Positions 45,540 through 53,751 of a stretch of 64,000 bases of DNA are shown piece by piece. Made by a program: the position numbers and the translations under genes. Under the pieces are notes generated by a model, which was not told the DNA's origin, did no database searches, and saw only the letters and a list, made by a program, of their open reading frames with translations. Source of the stretch: Actinomycetospora chiangmaiensis DSM 45062 (GTDB lineage Bacteria > Actinomycetota > Actinomycetes > Mycobacteriales > Pseudonocardiaceae); the NCBI RefSeq assembly GCF_000379625.1, contig NZ_KB903248.1:124001-188000 (forward strand), given 5' to 3'. The stretch's first letter is position 1; each line of letters begins with the position of its first letter.

Positions 45540-45911
45540 CTACCGCCGGTCGCGCAGGTCCTCCCGCGGGGAGAGCGCCGCGGCCGCCACGTACTGGTAG
45601 ACGTACCGGATCTCCTCGCCCTGGCTGATGGGCACGCAGACCCACCCGACCCACTCCCCCGTCGTCGTCCGCCGCCAGCCGAGGAGCTCGCCGGGGACCC
45701 GGCTCTGCAGGTCGACCCCGTCGGGCACCGACCGGGGCGGACGCCCCGCCGGCCGCGGGTAGGCCACGGCGAGGTCCACCCAGACCCGCCGCACCTCGGT
45801 GCGCTGCAGGGCGCCCGAGCGGTCGTTGCGCCGCTGCGCCGGCCCACGCTCCTCGAACACGTGTTCGATGATGACGCGTCCTCCGGTCACCACGCCAGCC
45901 GACCCGCACAC
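45540..45911 (-). CDS. Protein of unknown function (DUF-like, 123 aa)
   Basis: A 123-residue hydrophilic protein I do not recognise. A GAGGAG motif followed by GTG at 45911 gives MCGSAGVVTGGRVIIEHVF; GTGs at 45897 and 45894 are alternatives. The central part RRVWVDLAVAYPRPAGRPPRSVPDGVDLQSRVPGELLGWRRT carries many Arg and Trp residues and the C-terminus reads WVGWVCVPISQGEEIRYVYQYVAA, suggesting a beta-rich small domain. No signal peptide. It is convergent with glnA1 and divergent from the protease gene. Third-codon GC bias is typical of real genes here. Confidence 0.6.
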   Translation of the reverse strand: MCGSAGVVTGGRVIIEHVFEERGPAQRRNDRSGALQRTEVRRVWVDLAVAYPRPAGRPPRSVPDGVDLQSRVPGELLGWRRTTTGEWVGWVCVPISQGEEIRYVYQYVAAAALSPREDLRDRR

Positions 45912-46100
45912 GTCACTCCTCGTAGTGATCGACGGAGTGTCACCATTGTCCGCGAGAAGCGTCGTTTTTCGACACAACTCCGCGCGACAGGCGCCCAAGG
46001 CTTGCCTCCATACGCACGCTGTGTGACTCTATGGCGGTCCACACAGGTGAAGCACTCGCTCACCGGACACCAATAGGTCACTCAGTGTGAGGAGCCCGCG

Positions 46101-47750
46101 ATGCGTCCGTCCCTGCCGTCCTGGAAGTCCACCCTCGCCGCCGTCGCGGTCGCCGGTGCCGCGCTGCTCGCCACCGCACCCCCAGCCCTGGCCCAGGATG
46201 GTGGGGGTGGCCCCGATCCGACGCACGCGCCGATCGCGGAGAAGGTGAGCGGCGAGGTGCTCCCCGCCGTCGACCGCCTCCAGATCACCTCCGCGGCCGG
46301 CCTCCTCGTCAACCCGAACACCGGCGAGTACGCCCGCGTCGACGCCTTCTCGGTCGGCTGCACCGGCTTCACCGTCTCCTCCGACGGCTGGATCGCCACG
46401 GCCGGCCACTGCGTCGACCCGGCCATGATGGCCATGCAGGCCCGCATCACCGTCGCCAACCGGTACGGCGCGGCCGGCTACGACGCCAACGCCGTCTACC
46501 AGCAGCTGCAGGACTTCGTGTTCGTCGACGGCACCGGGAACGCCGCCCCGGCCATCACCGTGCAGCTGCTGCCCGCCACCGCCAACCCCGGCGACAAGCC
46601 GATGGACGCCAAGGTCGTGGACTTCCAGGCCTACAACAAGGGCGACACGGCGCTGCTCAAGGTCGACGGCCACAACATGCTCAGCATCGAGGTCGCTCCG
46701 GGCGGCCCGGCCCCGACCGGCACCCCGGTCATGTCGGTCGGCTACCCCGGCGCCCGGGACGACGCGATGGACCCGAGCATGACGCCCACCTGGAAGGAGG
46801 GCGCGGTCAGCTCGCAGCAGACCCAGGACGGCATCGCCTACACCGAGGTGACCACCGAGATGGGCCACGGCATGAGTGGTGGTCCGACGGTCGACCAGCA
46901 GGGTCGGGCCATCGGCATCAACAGCCAGGCCGTCGGCGACGGCGGCAACTCCTTCAACTTCGTCGCCCCGACGTCCCGCCTCGCCGAGATGATGGCCCGC
47001 CACGGGGTCCCGACCGCGCCGAGCCCCGTCGACGCCGCGTACCGCTCCGGGATGGACCTCTACTACCAGGGCTACTACTCCGACGCGGTCGAGCAGTTCG
47101 ACCAGGTCCTCGCGCTCGCGCCGGGCAACAAGGCCGCCGTGGACTACAAGAACAAGGCCGTCCAGGCGCACGACCAGTTCGGTGACACCGGCCTGGGCCT
47201 GCTCGGCTGGGGCCTGATCGGTGGCGGCACGGTGCTCGTGCTGGTCATCGGCGGGTGCGTCGTGGGCGTCGTCGTCAGCCGCCGGCGCCGCGCCGTGCCG
47301 ACCGGCCCGCAGGTCGACGTGGCCCAGCCCGGCTTCGGGCTGCCCACCGGCTACCAGGTCCCGCTGCAGTACGCCCCGGCCGCCACGCCGCAGTACCAGC
47401 AGCAGTACGGCCCGACGGTCCCGCAGCAGGCCCCGGCCGGCTTCGGTGCCGCCCCGTTCGGCCAGACCGGCTCCGTGCCGGCCGCGCCCGCCTCGCCCCC
47501 CGTCGGGTTCCCGGCGCCGAGCGCCCCGGCGGCGCCGAGCACCCCGCGGCACGAGGCGACCACCGTCGCCCCGGAGGCCCCCGCGGTCGCCGTCGCGACC
47601 CCGCCGTCGGGCTACCCGGCCCCGCTGAGCGACGCCCCGGTGACTCCCGTCGCCGACGCCCCGACCGGCCCGGGCCACTGCCCGAACTGCGGCGCCGCCC
47701 GCGCCGGCGGCGCCCGCTTCTGCGGGGGCTGCGGGGTGGGGCTCGCCTGA
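46101..47750 (+). CDS. Membrane-anchored trypsin-like protease with cytoplasmic zinc ribbon
   Basis: A 549-residue multi-domain protein. A signal peptide covers about residues 1-31. The extracytoplasmic part (about 50-310) is a chymotrypsin-fold serine protease with H103 (TAGHC), D182 (KGDTALLKV) and S259 (GHGMSGGP). A TPR-like helical stretch (SPVDAAYRSGMDLYYQGYYSDAVEQFDQVLAL) follows, then one membrane helix at about 366-390 and Arg-rich stop (SRRRRA). The cytoplasmic part is a Pro/Ala/Gln-rich region and a C-terminal zinc ribbon (C527, C530, C541, C544). Start ATG 46101 after GAGGAG. The two-sided layout suggests a sensor or quality-control protease; partner unknown. Confidence 0.87.
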   Translation: MRPSLPSWKSTLAAVAVAGAALLATAPPALAQDGGGGPDPTHAPIAEKVSGEVLPAVDRLQITSAAGLLVNPNTGEYARVDAFSVGCTGFTVSSDGWIATAGHCVDPAMMAMQARITVANRYGAAGYDANAVYQQLQDFVFVDGTGNAAPAITVQLLPATANPGDKPMDAKVVDFQAYNKGDTALLKVDGHNMLSIEVAPGGPAPTGTPVMSVGYPGARDDAMDPSMTPTWKEGAVSSQQTQDGIAYTEVTTEMGHGMSGGPTVDQQGRAIGINSQAVGDGGNSFNFVAPTSRLAEMMARHGVPTAPSPVDAAYRSGMDLYYQGYYSDAVEQFDQVLALAPGNKAAVDYKNKAVQAHDQFGDTGLGLLGWGLIGGGTVLVLVIGGCVVGVVVSRRRRAVPTGPQVDVAQPGFGLPTGYQVPLQYAPAATPQYQQQYGPTVPQQAPAGFGAAPFGQTGSVPAAPASPPVGFPAPSAPAAPSTPRHEATTVAPEAPAVAVATPPSGYPAPLSDAPVTPVADAPTGPGHCPNCGAARAGGARFCGGCGVGLA

Positions 47751-47763
47751 TCCACCGCACGAC

Positions 47764-47797
47764 GACGGGCCGTCCGGCTGCTGCCGGGCGGCCCGTC
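47764..47797. terminator. Bidirectional terminator between protease and decarboxylase genes
   Basis: GACGGGCCGTCCGG (47764-47777) pairs with 47784-47797 with one mismatch; it lies between two convergent genes. Confidence 0.7.
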
Positions 47798-47816
47798 CAC
47801 GTGTCCGGCGAGGCGC

Positions 47817-49190
47817 CTACCCCGCGAGCTCGTCGCGCAGGGCGAGGATGCGGTCGACCGAGCGGTCGATGTCCTCCGGGGTGGTCGACCAGTTCGACAC
47901 CGAGAACCGCAGCGCCGGGGCGTCGTCCCACACCGTGGTGCCCACCCAGCAGGTGCCGTCCGCCGCCACCGCGCGGGCGAGGTCCGCGACGTCCACCCCG
48001 CGGACCCGCACCAGGACCTGGTTGAGCACCACGTCGTTGAGGACCTCCGCGCCACCGGCCGCGAACCGGTCGGCGGCGCGGCGGGCGAGATCGCAGCACC
48101 GGTCGACGAGGTCGGCCACGCCACGGCGGCCCAGGGCCCGCAGCGCCGCGTACACCGGCACGCCCCGGGCGCGGCGGGAGTTCTCGAGCGTGCGCGTCGA
48201 CGGGTCGAGCTCCCCGAGCGGCAGGTAGGGCGACGACACCGACAGGGCCGTCGTCAGGGCCGTGGCGTCCCGGACCACGGCGAGCGCCGAGTCGTACGGG
48301 AGGTTGAGCCACTTGTGCCCGTCGACCGCCCACGAGTCGGCCCGCTCCGCACCGGCGACCAGGTGGCGCCGCGAGGGCGACGCGGCCGCCCACAGCCCGA
48401 AGGCCCCGTCGACGTGCAGCCAGGCGGCCCGGTGCCCGGAGAGAACGGTGGCGATCTCGTCGAGCGGATCGCACGCCCCGGTGTTGACGTGCCCCGCCTG
48501 GGCGCACACCAGCACCGGGCCCGGCACGGCCGCGAGCGCCGACGCCAGCGCGGCGGGGAGCATCCGGCCCTGCGCGTCGGCCGCGACGCGGACGGCCCGC
48601 CGGGCCCCGAAGCCGAGCAGCCGCAGCGCCTGCACCACGGTGGCGTGCGCCCCCGCCCCGAGCAGCACCGTCACCGCCGGCGCGCCCGCCAGCCCGTCCG
48701 CCTCGACGTCCCACCCGGCGGCGGCGAGCAGCGCGTGCCGGGCGGCGGCGAGACAGGCGATGTTCGCGGTCTGCGCACCGGTCGCGAACCCGACCGCGGC
48801 GTCCGCGGGCAGGCCGAGCAGCTCGAGCGCCCAGCGCCCGGCGACCTCCTCCACGACGGCCGCACCCGGCGACATCACCGCCACGGCCGCGTCCTGGTCG
48901 GCCGCCGACACCAGCCAGTCCGCCGCGAGGGCCACCGGCAGCGACCCGCCCGTGACGAACCCGAAGTAGCGCGGGCCACCACTGGCGACCAGGCCGGGCT
49001 CGATCGCCGCGGTGAGGTGCTCGAGCACCTCGACCGCGCCGACCCCGTCGTCGGGAAGGTCCCCGAGCCGGGCCCGCAGGGCCGCGGGGTCGGCCGGGAC
49101 GCCGACCGGGCGGGTGGGCAGCGAGGCGAGCCAGCGGTCGGCGAACGCGCGGGCGGCGTCGAGCGCGGGACCGTGGAGATCCACGGTCAC
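47817..49190 (-). CDS. Group II PLP-dependent decarboxylase-like protein
   Basis: A 457-residue fold-type I PLP enzyme of the aromatic-amino-acid/glutamate decarboxylase group. PLP Lys is K293 in SWAVDGHKWLNLPYD; the Asp/His block HVDGAFGLWAAAS and the phosphate block FATGAQTANIACLAAAR are present. GPRYFGFVTGGSLPVALAADWL matches the N-terminal substrate entrance of group II enzymes. Substrate cannot be assigned; amine or polyamine formation is possible. The GTG at 49190 overlaps the glnE TGA as GTGA, so it is coupled to nitrogen regulation, an unusual neighbour. An iterated 12-mer at 49044-49055 codes Pro-Asp-Asp-Gly near the N-terminus. Confidence 0.83.
   Translation of the reverse strand: MTVDLHGPALDAARAFADRWLASLPTRPVGVPADPAALRARLGDLPDDGVGAVEVLEHLTAAIEPGLVASGGPRYFGFVTGGSLPVALAADWLVSAADQDAAVAVMSPGAAVVEEVAGRWALELLGLPADAAVGFATGAQTANIACLAAARHALLAAAGWDVEADGLAGAPAVTVLLGAGAHATVVQALRLLGFGARRAVRVAADAQGRMLPAALASALAAVPGPVLVCAQAGHVNTGACDPLDEIATVLSGHRAAWLHVDGAFGLWAAASPSRRHLVAGAERADSWAVDGHKWLNLPYDSALAVVRDATALTTALSVSSPYLPLGELDPSTRTLENSRRARGVPVYAALRALGRRGVADLVDRCCDLARRAADRFAAGGAEVLNDVVLNQVLVRVRGVDVADLARAVAADGTCWVGTTVWDDAPALRFSVSNWSTTPEDIDRSVDRILALRDELAG
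49044..49055 (+). repeat. Iterated 12-mer CCCGTCGTCGGG inside the decarboxylase gene
   Basis: Exact copy; extended match to the 15-mer except for its first base. Confidence 0.55.
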
Positions 49191-52100
49191 ACCGCCGAGA
49201 ACACCCGGTCCACCACCGCGCGGGCGTGGCGGGTGATGCGGCGGTACTCGTCGATGCACTCGCCCGGGTCGTCCTCCGGGAAGCCGAGCGCCGAGGCGAT
49301 CCCGGCCAGCTCGCGGCCCGAGCGCGGCAACTGGTCGGTCGGCTTGCCGCGGACGAGCGTGGCGATCCCGCGGGCGCGGGTCGCGGTCCGCCAGCCCGCC
49401 GCGAGCGCCTCCGCGTCCTCGGCGGTGAGCAGGTCGGCGGCCTGCAGGGCGTCGAGCGCGTCGAGGGTCGACGGCGTCCGCAACGACGGGATCGCGCCGG
49501 CGTGCTGGAGCTGCAGCAGCTGCACCGTCCACTCGACGTCGGCGAGGCCGCCGGTGCCGAGCTTGGTGTGCAGCGCGCGGTCGGCGCCGCGTGGGAGGCG
49601 CTCGGCGTCGACGCGGGCCTTCATCCGCCGGATCTCCGTCGCCTGCTCCTCTCCCAGCCCGCCCTCGGGGTAGCGGTAGGGCGCGATCATCTCGGTGAAG
49701 CGGCGGCCGAGGTCCTCGTCGCCGGCGACGGGGCGGGCGCGCAGCAGGGCCTGGCACTCCCAGGTCTGAGCCCAGCGGCGCAGGTAGTCCGCGTACGACG
49801 ACAGGGTGCGCACCAGCGGACCGCTGCGGCCCTCGGGCCGCAGCTTGGTGTCCACCTCGAGGGCCGGGTCCGGGCTCGGCGCGCCGAGCGCGGCGATCGC
49901 CGACTCGACGACGCCGCGCGCGTAGGTCGTCGCCTCCTGGTCGCTCGCGCCCGGTGCGGGCTCGCAGACCGCGACGACGTCGGCGTCGGACCCGTACCCG
50001 AGCTCCCCGCCGCCGAGCCGGCCCATGCCGACGATCGCGATCGTGGCGGGCGGCGGGGTGTCGCCCGCCCGCTCCCGGACCGCCGCGTCGAGGGCGGCCT
50101 GCAGCACCGCCGCCCAGACGCTCGTCAGTGCCCGGCACACGCTCGGGACGTCGGTGAGCCCGAGCAGGTCCGCGCAGGCCACGCGCAGCAGCTCCACGCG
50201 CCGCAGCGAGCGGGCCACGTTGCCGGCCGAGCGCGGGTCGGTGTGCCGGGCGACGGCCGCGCGCAACGACTGGGCGACCTCACCGGGATCGCGGGCCACG
50301 AGGTCAGCGGACGGGCCGTCGCCGCCGAGCAGGCGCAGCACCTCCGGCGAGCGCGGCATCATCTCGGCCACCCAGCGGGAGGTGCCGAGCACGTACATCA
50401 GCCGGTCCGCCGCCAGGCCCTCGTCGCGCAGCAGGGCGAGGAACCACGGCGTGGACGCGAGCGCCTCGGAGACCTTGCGGTAGGCGAGCAGCCCGTGGTC
50501 GGGGTCGGCGGTGTGGCCGAGCTGGTCGAGCAGCACGGGCAGCAGCGCCCGCTGGATGCGGGCCGCGCGGCTGGTGCCGGCCGTCAGCGCGGCGACGTGC
50601 TTCAGCGCCCCCGCCGGCGAGCTCCAGCCCAGGGCCGCGAGCCGCCGGGTCGCGGACGCCTCGGTGAGCACGAGGTCCGAGCCGGCCACCCGGGCCACCG
50701 ACTCCAGCAGCGGCCGGTAGAAGAGCTTCTCGTGGAGCCGCCGCACCCGCACGGTGGTGCGCGAGCGCTCGGCCTGCAGCACGCCGACCGCGTCCCGGCG
50801 CCCGTCCGGGCGCAACTTCGCCGCGCGGGCGAGCCAGCGCAGGCCCGCGGTGTCGTCGTCGGACGGGAAGAGGTGCGTGCGGCGCAGCCGCTGCAGCTGC
50901 ACCCGGTGCTCGAGCAGGCGCAGGAAGCGGTACGAGGCGGCGAGGTTCGCGGCGTCGTCCCGGCCGATGTAGCCGCCCTCGCCGAGCGCCGCGAGCGTCT
51001 CCAGGGTGTTCTGCCCGCGTAGCGACTCGTCGCCGCGACCGTGCACCAGCTGCAGCAGCTGCACGGCGAACTCGACGTCGCGCAGGCCCCCGCGGCCGAG
51101 CTTGAGCTCGCGGTCGGCGACGTCGTGGCGGATGTGGTCCTCGACCCGCTTGCGCATGGCCCGGACGTCGGCCACGAAGTCGTCGCGCTCGGCCGCGCTC
51201 CACACCATCGGGGCCAGCGCCTCGCAGTACTCCCGGCCCAGCTCGAGGTCGCCGGCGACCGGCCGGGCCTTGAGCAGCGCCTGGAACTCCCAGGTCCGCG
51301 CCCACCGGCGGTAGTAGGAGACGTGCCCGTCGAGAGTCCGCGTGAGCTGTCCCTGCCGGCCCTCCGGGCGCAGGTTCGCGTCGACCTCGAGGAACGCCTC
51401 GGTGGCGACCCGCATCATCGTCGCGGCGAGCCGCGTCGCGACGTCCCCGGGCCCGTCGTGCACGAAGATGACGTCGATGTCGGAGACGTAGTTCAGCTCC
51501 CGCCCGCCGCACTTGCCCATGCCGATGACGGCGAGGCGGACGTCCGCGGCGCGCTCCGCCCCGACCTCGGCGCGGGCCACCGCGAGCGCCGCGGCCAGCC
51601 CCGCCGACGCCACGTCGGCGAGCTGCCCGGAGATGACGTCGACCGGCCAGAACGGCAGTTCCGGCTCGCACACCGACTGCAGGTCGGCGGCGGCGAGCAG
51701 CAGCACGTCGTCGCGCCACGCCAGGCGCAGCAGCTCCACGGCCGCCGGTCCGGTGACGCCCGCGACCGGGGCGTGGGCGTCGGGCTCCGCGCCGACCGCG
51801 TCGAGGTGGGTGCGGCAGCGGTCGGCCGCGCTGGGCAGCCGGGAGGCGTCGTGCACCCGGCCCGGGGCGAGGACGGTCCGCAGCAGCCGCCACCGCTCCG
51901 GCTGCGACACCAGGTGGTCCCCCAGCGCCGTCGATCCCCCGAGCACCCCGAACAACCGGCCGCGCAGCCCCTGGTCGACCCGCAGCGCCGCCTCGAGCTC
52001 GGACCACGACTCCCCCAGCGCGTCCCGCATCCGCTCCACGACGGAGAGCGCGAGGTCCGGGTCCGCGGCCCGCGCCAGGGCCCAGACGACGAGGGCCGCG

Positions 52101-52231
52101 GCCGGCACGGCGTCGTCGCCGTCCCACCAGCCCAGGTCGGCCAGGCGCTGGCCGGCGTCGGGCTCGGTGAACCCGAGACGGGCCGGCGCGCGAGCAGGAC
52201 GGCGGTCGCGCGCGACGGGAGGGGTCGTCAC
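49187..52231 (-). CDS. glnE: Bifunctional glutamine synthetase adenylyltransferase/deadenylyltransferase
   Basis: A 1014-residue GlnE, the enzyme that adenylylates (inactivates) and de-adenylylates GlnA1. Two nucleotidyltransferase domains each carry the G-G-S-D-x-D core: GMGKCGGRELNYVSDIDVIF in the N-terminal half (about residue 245, de-adenylylating) and GMGRLGGGELGYGSDADVVA in the C-terminal half (about residue 735, adenylylating). Helical GlnD/PII-responsive regions follow each (EFAVQLLQLVHGR and EWTVQLLQLQHAG). The start GTG 52231 follows TAGGCT by 7 nt, a leaderless arrangement. The target Tyr402 of GlnA1 is present; GlnA2 lacks one. Confidence 0.96.
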   Translation of the reverse strand: MTTPPVARDRRPARAPARLGFTEPDAGQRLADLGWWDGDDAVPAAALVVWALARAADPDLALSVVERMRDALGESWSELEAALRVDQGLRGRLFGVLGGSTALGDHLVSQPERWRLLRTVLAPGRVHDASRLPSAADRCRTHLDAVGAEPDAHAPVAGVTGPAAVELLRLAWRDDVLLLAAADLQSVCEPELPFWPVDVISGQLADVASAGLAAALAVARAEVGAERAADVRLAVIGMGKCGGRELNYVSDIDVIFVHDGPGDVATRLAATMMRVATEAFLEVDANLRPEGRQGQLTRTLDGHVSYYRRWARTWEFQALLKARPVAGDLELGREYCEALAPMVWSAAERDDFVADVRAMRKRVEDHIRHDVADRELKLGRGGLRDVEFAVQLLQLVHGRGDESLRGQNTLETLAALGEGGYIGRDDAANLAASYRFLRLLEHRVQLQRLRRTHLFPSDDDTAGLRWLARAAKLRPDGRRDAVGVLQAERSRTTVRVRRLHEKLFYRPLLESVARVAGSDLVLTEASATRRLAALGWSSPAGALKHVAALTAGTSRAARIQRALLPVLLDQLGHTADPDHGLLAYRKVSEALASTPWFLALLRDEGLAADRLMYVLGTSRWVAEMMPRSPEVLRLLGGDGPSADLVARDPGEVAQSLRAAVARHTDPRSAGNVARSLRRVELLRVACADLLGLTDVPSVCRALTSVWAAVLQAALDAAVRERAGDTPPPATIAIVGMGRLGGGELGYGSDADVVAVCEPAPGASDQEATTYARGVVESAIAALGAPSPDPALEVDTKLRPEGRSGPLVRTLSSYADYLRRWAQTWECQALLRARPVAGDEDLGRRFTEMIAPYRYPEGGLGEEQATEIRRMKARVDAERLPRGADRALHTKLGTGGLADVEWTVQLLQLQHAGAIPSLRTPSTLDALDALQAADLLTAEDAEALAAGWRTATRARGIATLVRGKPTDQLPRSGRELAGIASALGFPEDDPGECIDEYRRITRHARAVVDRVFSAV

Positions 52232-52238
52232 TCCGGCG

Positions 52239-52244
52239 AGCCTA
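52239..52244 (-). promoter_or_regulatory. -10 element of glnE (leaderless)
   Basis: TAGGCT on the minus strand ends 7 nt before the GTG at 52231. Confidence 0.55.
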
Positions 52245-52256
52245 GTCCGGCCGGTT

Positions 52257-52268
52257 CCCGACGACGGG
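52257..52268 (-). repeat. Iterated 12-mer CCCGTCGTCGGG, minus strand, intergenic
   Basis: Exact copy, full 15-mer at 52255-52269 read on the minus strand, in the glnE/glnA2 gap just upstream of the glnE promoter. Confidence 0.6.
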
Positions 52269-52303
52269 TCGCAGGACGTGCGCGTGGCGCCGTCCTGACG
52301 TCC

Positions 52304-52332
52304 GGTGTCAGCCGTGTGCCACGGCTGACACC
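52304..52332 (-). terminator. Terminator after glnA2
   Basis: Perfect 13-bp stem (GGTGTCAGCCGTG and its complement, loop TGC), 13 bases past the glnA2 stop. Confidence 0.8.
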
Positions 52333-52345
52333 GCCCGGCCGGTGC

Positions 52346-53689
52346 TCAGAGCGTCGGCAGGTACGTGGCCAGCTCGTAGGGCGTGACGTTGCGGCGGTAG
52401 GCGTCCCACTCGCTGCGCTTGTTGCGCAGGAAGAAGTCGTAGACGTGCTCGCCGAGGATCTCCGCCATGAGGTCGGACTGCTCGAAGGCCTGGAGCGCGC
52501 CGTCGAGGTTCTGCGGCAGCGTCTGGTAGCCCATCGCGCGGCGCTCGCCCTCGGTGAGCGACCAGACGTTGTCCTCGGCGGCGGGCGGCAGCTCGTAGCC
52601 CTCCGCGATCCCCTTGAGGCCGGCGCCGAGGATCACGGCGTAGGCGAGGTAGGGGTTGGCGGCGGAGTCCAGCGAGCGCACCTCGACGCGGCGCGACGAC
52701 GCCTTGCCGGGCGAGTACATCGGCACGCGGACCAGCGCGGAGCGGTTCGCGTGGCCCCAGCACACGGCGGTCGGGGCCTCGCCGCCCACCACGAGGCGCT
52801 TGTAGGAGTTCACGAACTGGTTGGTCACCGCGGACATCTCGCGTGCGTGGCGCAGGACCCCGGCGACGAACGCCTTGCCCGTCTTGGACAGCTCGTAGGG
52901 CTCGGAGGCGTCGTGGAACGCGTTCTGGTCGCCCTCGAAGAGGCTGACGTGGGTGTGCATCGCCGACCCGGGGTGCTGGGTGAACGGCTTGGGCATGAAC
53001 GAGGCCCGCACGCCCTGCGTGATCGCCACCTCCTTCACCAGGTAGCGGAACGTCATGATGTTGTCCGCCATCGTCAGGGCGTCGGCGTAGCGCAGGTCGA
53101 TCTCCTGCTGCCCGGGACCGCCCTCGTGGTGGGAGAACTCGACGGAGATGCCCATCGCCTCGAGCGAGTCGATGGCACGGCGCCGGAAGTGGGGCGCGAT
53201 GTCGTGGCTGGCCTGGTCGAAGTACCCGCCGGTGTCGGCGGGGACCGGCGCCGACCCGTCGTCGGGAAGGTCGCGGAGCAGGTAGAACTCGATCTCGGGG
53301 TGCACGTAGCAGGTGAAGCCGGCCTCGGCGGCGCGCGAGAGCGCGCGCCGCAGCACGTGGCGCGGGTCGGCCCACGACGGCGAGCCGTCGGGCATCGTGA
53401 TGTCGCAGAGCATCCGCGCCGAGTAGTGGTCGCCGTCGGCGTCCTCCCAGGGCAGCACCTGGAAGGTCGACGGGTCGGGCTTCGCGACCATGTCCGACTC
53501 GTAGACGCGGCTGAAGCCCTCGATCGACGAACCGTCGAACCCGATGCCCTCCGCGAACGCGCCCTCCAGTTCGGCAGGAGCGATCGCGACGGACTTGAGG
53601 TACCCGAGGACGTCGGTGAACCACAGCCGCACGAAGCGGATGTCGCGCTCGTCCAGCGTCCGCAGGACGAACTCCTGTTGCCGATCCAT
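52346..53689 (-). CDS. glnA2: Glutamine synthetase-like protein GlnA2
   Basis: A 447-residue GSI-alpha-type enzyme. Blocks: GIGFDGSSIEGFSRV, HPEIEFYLL (metal Glu), GGPGQQEIDLRY, SFMPKPFTQHPGSAMHTHVSLF and NRSALVRVP. The region that holds the adenylylated Tyr in GlnA1 reads NVWSLTEGERRA, so GlnE should not act on it. Rv2222c is the counterpart; activity as glutamine synthetase is weaker in mycobacteria and some relatives use other amines. An iterated 12-mer at 53265-53276 lies in a short surface insertion (DLPDDGSAPVP). ATG 53689 is 7 nt after TAGGGT. Confidence 0.94.
   Translation of the reverse strand: MDRQQEFVLRTLDERDIRFVRLWFTDVLGYLKSVAIAPAELEGAFAEGIGFDGSSIEGFSRVYESDMVAKPDPSTFQVLPWEDADGDHYSARMLCDITMPDGSPSWADPRHVLRRALSRAAEAGFTCYVHPEIEFYLLRDLPDDGSAPVPADTGGYFDQASHDIAPHFRRRAIDSLEAMGISVEFSHHEGGPGQQEIDLRYADALTMADNIMTFRYLVKEVAITQGVRASFMPKPFTQHPGSAMHTHVSLFEGDQNAFHDASEPYELSKTGKAFVAGVLRHAREMSAVTNQFVNSYKRLVVGGEAPTAVCWGHANRSALVRVPMYSPGKASSRRVEVRSLDSAANPYLAYAVILGAGLKGIAEGYELPPAAEDNVWSLTEGERRAMGYQTLPQNLDGALQAFEQSDLMAEILGEHVYDFFLRNKRSEWDAYRRNVTPYELATYLPTL
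53265..53276 (+). repeat. Iterated 12-mer CCCGTCGTCGGG inside glnA2
   Basis: Exact copy, full 15-mer at 53264-53278. In the gene it codes Pro-Asp-Asp-Gly in a loop that appears inserted relative to other GSI proteins. Confidence 0.6.
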
Positions 53690-53696
53690 GCTCGCG

Positions 53697-53702
53697 ACCC
53701 TA
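53697..53702 (-). promoter_or_regulatory. -10 element of glnA2 (leaderless)
   Basis: TAGGGT on the minus strand ends 7 nt before the ATG at 53689. Confidence 0.55.
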
Positions 53703-53751
53703 AGGAGACGGTGTTACAGGGACGTCACAGGGGTCCCCGTCGGGACCGTGA

